Source: Paenibacillus polysaccharolyticus (GTDB lineage Bacteria; Bacillota; Bacilli; Paenibacillales; Paenibacillaceae). Taken from it: 64,000 bases of DNA. Shown here in pieces: positions 61,103 through 64,000 of the stretch. The DNA lies in the NCBI RefSeq assembly GCF_900102085.1, contig NZ_FMVM01000020.1, forward strand, positions 1-64,000, read 5' to 3'. Made by a program: the position numbers and the translations under genes. The notes beneath the pieces were generated by a model, which searched no databases, had not been told where the DNA came from, and saw nothing but the letters and a program-made list of their open reading frames with translations. Position 1 is the stretch's first letter. Each line of letters opens with the position of its first letter.

Positions 61103-63426
61103 ACCTTCACCTCCACCTGTTGTACATGCAGACTGCAAGCCGTCCAGTCCGCAGAGCTGCGTCCAACCATCAGCTTGAATTCACCCGGTTCCACCACAGA
61201 CTGGAGACGGGAGTCGATCAGTGCGAGATGTTCCTTTTGTACAGAAAACGTTACGGTTTGAGTCTCTCCTGGTGCCAGATGGATTTTGCTGAAACCTTTC
61301 AGGGCAATTTCAGCCCGGGTAACGGAAGCCGTCACATCGCTAATGTACAGTTGTACGACCTCTTTGCCTGCCACAGCACCCACATTCGTCACTTCGACCT
61401 GCACCTGTGCCTCCTCGTCCGGGCCAATCACTTCCGGTGTCACTCGAACATTGTCGTACTTGAAGTCCGTGTAACTAAGCCCATGTCCGAAAGCATATTG
61501 CGGCGTTAGATCCATCTCCAAATACCGTTTGCCACGCGTCCGTTTCGCATGATAGTACACGGGAAGCTGACCTTCATGTTTGGGAATGGATACGGTCAGT
61601 CGCCCCGATGGATTCACATCCCCAAACAGTACATCGGCGATGGCATTGCCCCCTTCCTGCCCCGGATACCATGCTTCCAGAATGGCTGGAATGTGCTCGT
61701 CGATCCACGGTTCGGCAATAGGGCGCCCGTTAATATACACCACAACGACTGGTTTCCCCAGCTTATGTATTTCTTGCACCAGTTCCAGCTGCACACCCAT
61801 CAGGTTCAACGAAGAACGGTCTATGCCTTCCCCGCACTCCATGTCATTCCACGGATCGTCGGTTACCACGGATGCCCCTGTTCGCAGATCAATTGTACCT
61901 TCGCCGAAATCACGCGCACTCGATCCACCCATCACCATAACGATGACATCGGCCTGCTCTGCACATGTCAGCGCCTGCGCAAAGCCTTCTCTCGAATCCC
62001 CCTTGATCCGACATCCGGGTGCATACAGCACCTGAGCAGAATCGGTCCCACCGAGTTTGCGCGTAATACCATCCAGCACCGTCACAATCTGCTCTCTCGG
62101 CTGCGGTGAGGTATAATCTCCAAGCTGGTTATAGATATGGTTGGCGTTCGGCCCGATCACAGCCAGTTTGGCTCCCTGAGTAGCAAGCGGAAGCACATGT
62201 CCTTCATTTTTCAACAGGACGATTCCCTCTTGTGCCACCTCCCGTGCAAGCCCAACATGCTCGTCACACCCGATAACCTTTTCTGCAAAATCAGGATCAA
62301 CATACGGCTGCTCAAACAAACCAAGCCTGAATTTCATCTCCAATACCCGTCGCACCGCCAAATTTAGTTCTGCCTCTTCCAGTAAACCCTGTTCAAGCGC
62401 TTGTGCCAGATGTTTGCGATACATGAATCCAGACATCTCCATATCTACACCTGCCAGCAGGGACTGGGCCACGGCTTGCTCTCCATTCTCTGCCGTATTG
62501 TGTCCGTTCACTAGCATCTGGATCGCCCCAAAATCGGTAATGACAAATCCGTCAAAACCCCACTCTTCCCGCAAAAGATCATGAAGCAGATACGTACTGG
62601 ATGTACACGGCACACCATCGATCTCGTTATAGGCCGTCATGACCGAGCAGGCTCCGGCTTCCACCGCTTGTTTGAACGGCAGCAAGTCGATTTCGTGCAA
62701 CTCACGCATTCCCATATGCACTGGCGCCGCGTTGCGTCCTCCCTCTGAACTGCCGTACGCTGCAAAATGTTTAAGTGTCGCTATCACCGTCCGGTCTGAA
62801 TTAAGACGCTCTCCCTGCAATCCATAGATGGCTTCTACGGCAAACTGCCCGATCAGATAAGCGTCTTCGGCAAAACATTCCTCCGTCCGTCCCCATCTCG
62901 GGTCACGCACAACATCCAGCACTGGAGAATACGTAGCTGCGCCGCCCTGACTCCGGGTTTCCACAGCGATCGCCTCGCACATCCTGCGATATAGATCGGT
63001 ATTCCATGTGCTCCCTACCGTTAAAGGCACAGGAAAGACCGTTGCACCAATGGCCATATGCCCGTGGGAACATTCTTCTCCGAACAGAATCGGAATGCCT
63101 AACCGGGAATGTTCTATGGCATATTGCTGAATCACATTTGTGGCTACTGCTCCTTGCCGCGGTGTCAGTCCTGTATCCAAAGTAACTCCTGTCCATGGAT
63201 CAGCCCTGAGTACACCATACAACGAGCCGACACCACCCTGCGCCATGTCCGCCTCGAACTCTTCGGTTACCTGTACCGTACCGTCTGCCGCTTTCTTGTA
63301 CGTTTTCCACCCCATAGGTTGGATCAACTGCCCAATCTTCTCTGCGGTAGTCATTCGTTCGAGCAGATCCCGTACCCGCTCCTGAATGGGAAGTGATGCA
63401 TCTTTGTAGCCCATTTGCGTTTGCAT
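61099..63426 (-). CDS. GH3 beta-glycosidase
   Basis: A 775-residue family 3 enzyme (beta-glucosidase or beta-xylosidase type). Domain 1: IPILFGEECSHGHMAIG, VRDPRWGRTEECFAEDAYL, LKHFAAYGSSEGGRNAAPVHMG and the nucleophile in FDGFVITDFGAIQML. Domain 2: EGIVLLKNEGHVLPL, AVIGPNAN and VVVVYINGRPIAEPW. A C-terminal FnIII-like domain (TNVGAVAGKEVVQLYISDVTASVTRAEIALKGFSKIHLAPGETQTV) completes the usual layout. No signal peptide. ATG at 63426 follows AGGAGGAGAATG; a GTG two codons earlier is possible. First glycosidase of the operon, coupled to GH38. Confidence 0.93.
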   Translation of the reverse strand: MQTQMGYKDASLPIQERVRDLLERMTTAEKIGQLIQPMGWKTYKKAADGTVQVTEEFEADMAQGGVGSLYGVLRADPWTGVTLDTGLTPRQGAVATNVIQQYAIEHSRLGIPILFGEECSHGHMAIGATVFPVPLTVGSTWNTDLYRRMCEAIAVETRSQGGAATYSPVLDVVRDPRWGRTEECFAEDAYLIGQFAVEAIYGLQGERLNSDRTVIATLKHFAAYGSSEGGRNAAPVHMGMRELHEIDLLPFKQAVEAGACSVMTAYNEIDGVPCTSSTYLLHDLLREEWGFDGFVITDFGAIQMLVNGHNTAENGEQAVAQSLLAGVDMEMSGFMYRKHLAQALEQGLLEEAELNLAVRRVLEMKFRLGLFEQPYVDPDFAEKVIGCDEHVGLAREVAQEGIVLLKNEGHVLPLATQGAKLAVIGPNANHIYNQLGDYTSPQPREQIVTVLDGITRKLGGTDSAQVLYAPGCRIKGDSREGFAQALTCAEQADVIVMVMGGSSARDFGEGTIDLRTGASVVTDDPWNDMECGEGIDRSSLNLMGVQLELVQEIHKLGKPVVVVYINGRPIAEPWIDEHIPAILEAWYPGQEGGNAIADVLFGDVNPSGRLTVSIPKHEGQLPVYYHAKRTRGKRYLEMDLTPQYAFGHGLSYTDFKYDNVRVTPEVIGPDEEAQVQVEVTNVGAVAGKEVVQLYISDVTASVTRAEIALKGFSKIHLAPGETQTVTFSVQKEHLALIDSRLQSVVEPGEFKLMVGRSSADWTACSLHVQQVEVKV

Positions 63427-63469
63427 GTGCACATTCTCCTCCTGCCTGTGAGTTGGTCATACGTGGAGC

Positions 63470-63997
63470 TTACATCGCCTTGCGATAGTCACTTGGAGCC
63501 ATGCCGACCACATTTTTAAAAGCACGATTGAAGGAATTGTAATTGGTATATCCCACTTCCTCACTGATCTCCTGAATGGCTTTGTCCGTCTGTTGCATGA
63601 GCTGTTTTGCTTTTTCGATCCGGTGACTGATGAGCAGATCCACGAATTTCTCCCCGATCTCATCTTTGAAAAGCTTGCTCAGATACTTCGGATTGATATC
63701 GAACAGATCGCTAAGGTAATTCAGCGACAGATCGGGATTGTTGTAATGCTCTTCGATATATTTGCGAATCTCCAGAATATGTGACCGATGTTTGCGAGAG
63801 CATTGCAGTGTCTCCATCTGCTTCGCCAACTCACGGAACCCTTCCAGGCACAGCTCGCGCAGATCATCCAGCGTCTCCCAACCTTCTAGCCGTGGTAACA
63901 ATGGCGTAAATATCGCTGCCCATGACTCCTGATATTCACGCGGAAGCTCGGCAAACTCACGATTATAATGCTGGAACAACAGCTGAACCGTGTTCAT
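63470..63997 (-). CDS. AraC-family regulator, C-terminal part (runs off the window)
   Basis: The C-terminal ~175 residues of an AraC-type regulator. The two HTH motifs are LNYLSDLFDINPKYLSKLFKDEIGEKFVDLLI and IQEISEEVGYTNYNSFNRAFKNVVGMAPSDYRKAM. An ATG lies three bases from the right edge, but the protein is probably longer, with the sensor region outside the window. It stops 43 bases before the GH3 start, same strand, so it is likely the regulator of, and perhaps co-transcribed with, the glycan operon. Confidence 0.85.
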   Translation of the reverse strand: MNTVQLLFQHYNREFAELPREYQESWAAIFTPLLPRLEGWETLDDLRELCLEGFRELAKQMETLQCSRKHRSHILEIRKYIEEHYNNPDLSLNYLSDLFDINPKYLSKLFKDEIGEKFVDLLISHRIEKAKQLMQQTDKAIQEISEEVGYTNYNSFNRAFKNVVGMAPSDYRKAM

Positions 63998-64000
63998 AAT

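Overview
The window looks like a chromosomal segment of a Paenibacillus-type Firmicute. Supporting signs are strong AGGAGG-type ribosome sites, CcpA cre-like boxes, LicT/RAT antitermination, YesN/YesM-type regulators beside sugar ABC transporters, S-layer homology domains, a bacilliredoxin-like protein and low-to-middling GC. No phage, IS element, CRISPR array, rRNA or tRNA gene was found inside. The left edge carries what look like the tandem promoters and boxA-bearing leader of an rRNA operon running off the window on the minus strand.

Layout. 0-0.7 kb: rRNA leader and promoters. 0.7-10.7 kb: a GNAT acetyltransferase, then a minus-strand locus for uptake and breakdown of an unsaturated (rhamnogalacturonan-like) oligosaccharide: GH105 hydrolase, lipoprotein, two permeases, sensor kinase and AraC-type response regulator. 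11-20.3 kb: a soluble chemoreceptor, an endonuclease/exonuclease/phosphatase protein, a SWIM-zinc-finger plus SNF2 helicase pair, a small secreted coiled-coil protein, and a TetR regulator divergent from a DJ-1/PfpI protein. 20.4-25.3 kb: the beta-glucoside operon licT-bglP-bglA with two RAT/terminator switches. 25.5-29.1 kb: ECF sigma and anti-sigma factors, a VanZ-like protein, uridine kinase and CsaA. 29.3-34.0 kb: an SLH-domain protein followed by a 1135-residue secreted protein with a Big2-like domain.

34.2-39.7 kb: a five-gene NikABCDE/Dpp-type ABC transporter behind a cobalamin riboswitch and terminator, so probably a cobalt (or related) importer. 39.7-42.1 kb: an AraC regulator divergent from a GH4 alpha-galactosidase-like enzyme. 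42.2-52.1 kb: a complete Kdp potassium-uptake operon (28-residue peptide, kdpF, A, B, C, split kdpD, kdpE) behind two KdpE-like boxes. Its KdpD is split in two, and the N-terminal half carries a duplicated KdpD/USP module. 52.3-55.6 kb: a bacilliredoxin-like fusion, an acidic-linker hypothetical, a VOC protein, a membrane protein and a small HTH protein. 55.7-64 kb: a glycan locus of two sugar-isomerase-like TIM barrels, a GH38 alpha-mannosidase, a GH3 glycosidase and a truncated AraC regulator at the right edge.

The most interesting unexplained signal is a ~185-bp intergenic element present twice (21934-22115 and 57601-57792) and once as a fragment (24241-24291). It has terminal inverted repeats and nested internal complementarity, and each copy lies just downstream of a minus-strand stop codon. 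It may be a MITE-like or structured-RNA repeat family. Other leads are the duplicated KdpD sensor, the unnamed peptide upstream of kdpF, the glycine-zipper/bacilliredoxin fusion, and the riboswitch-controlled Nik-type transporter.
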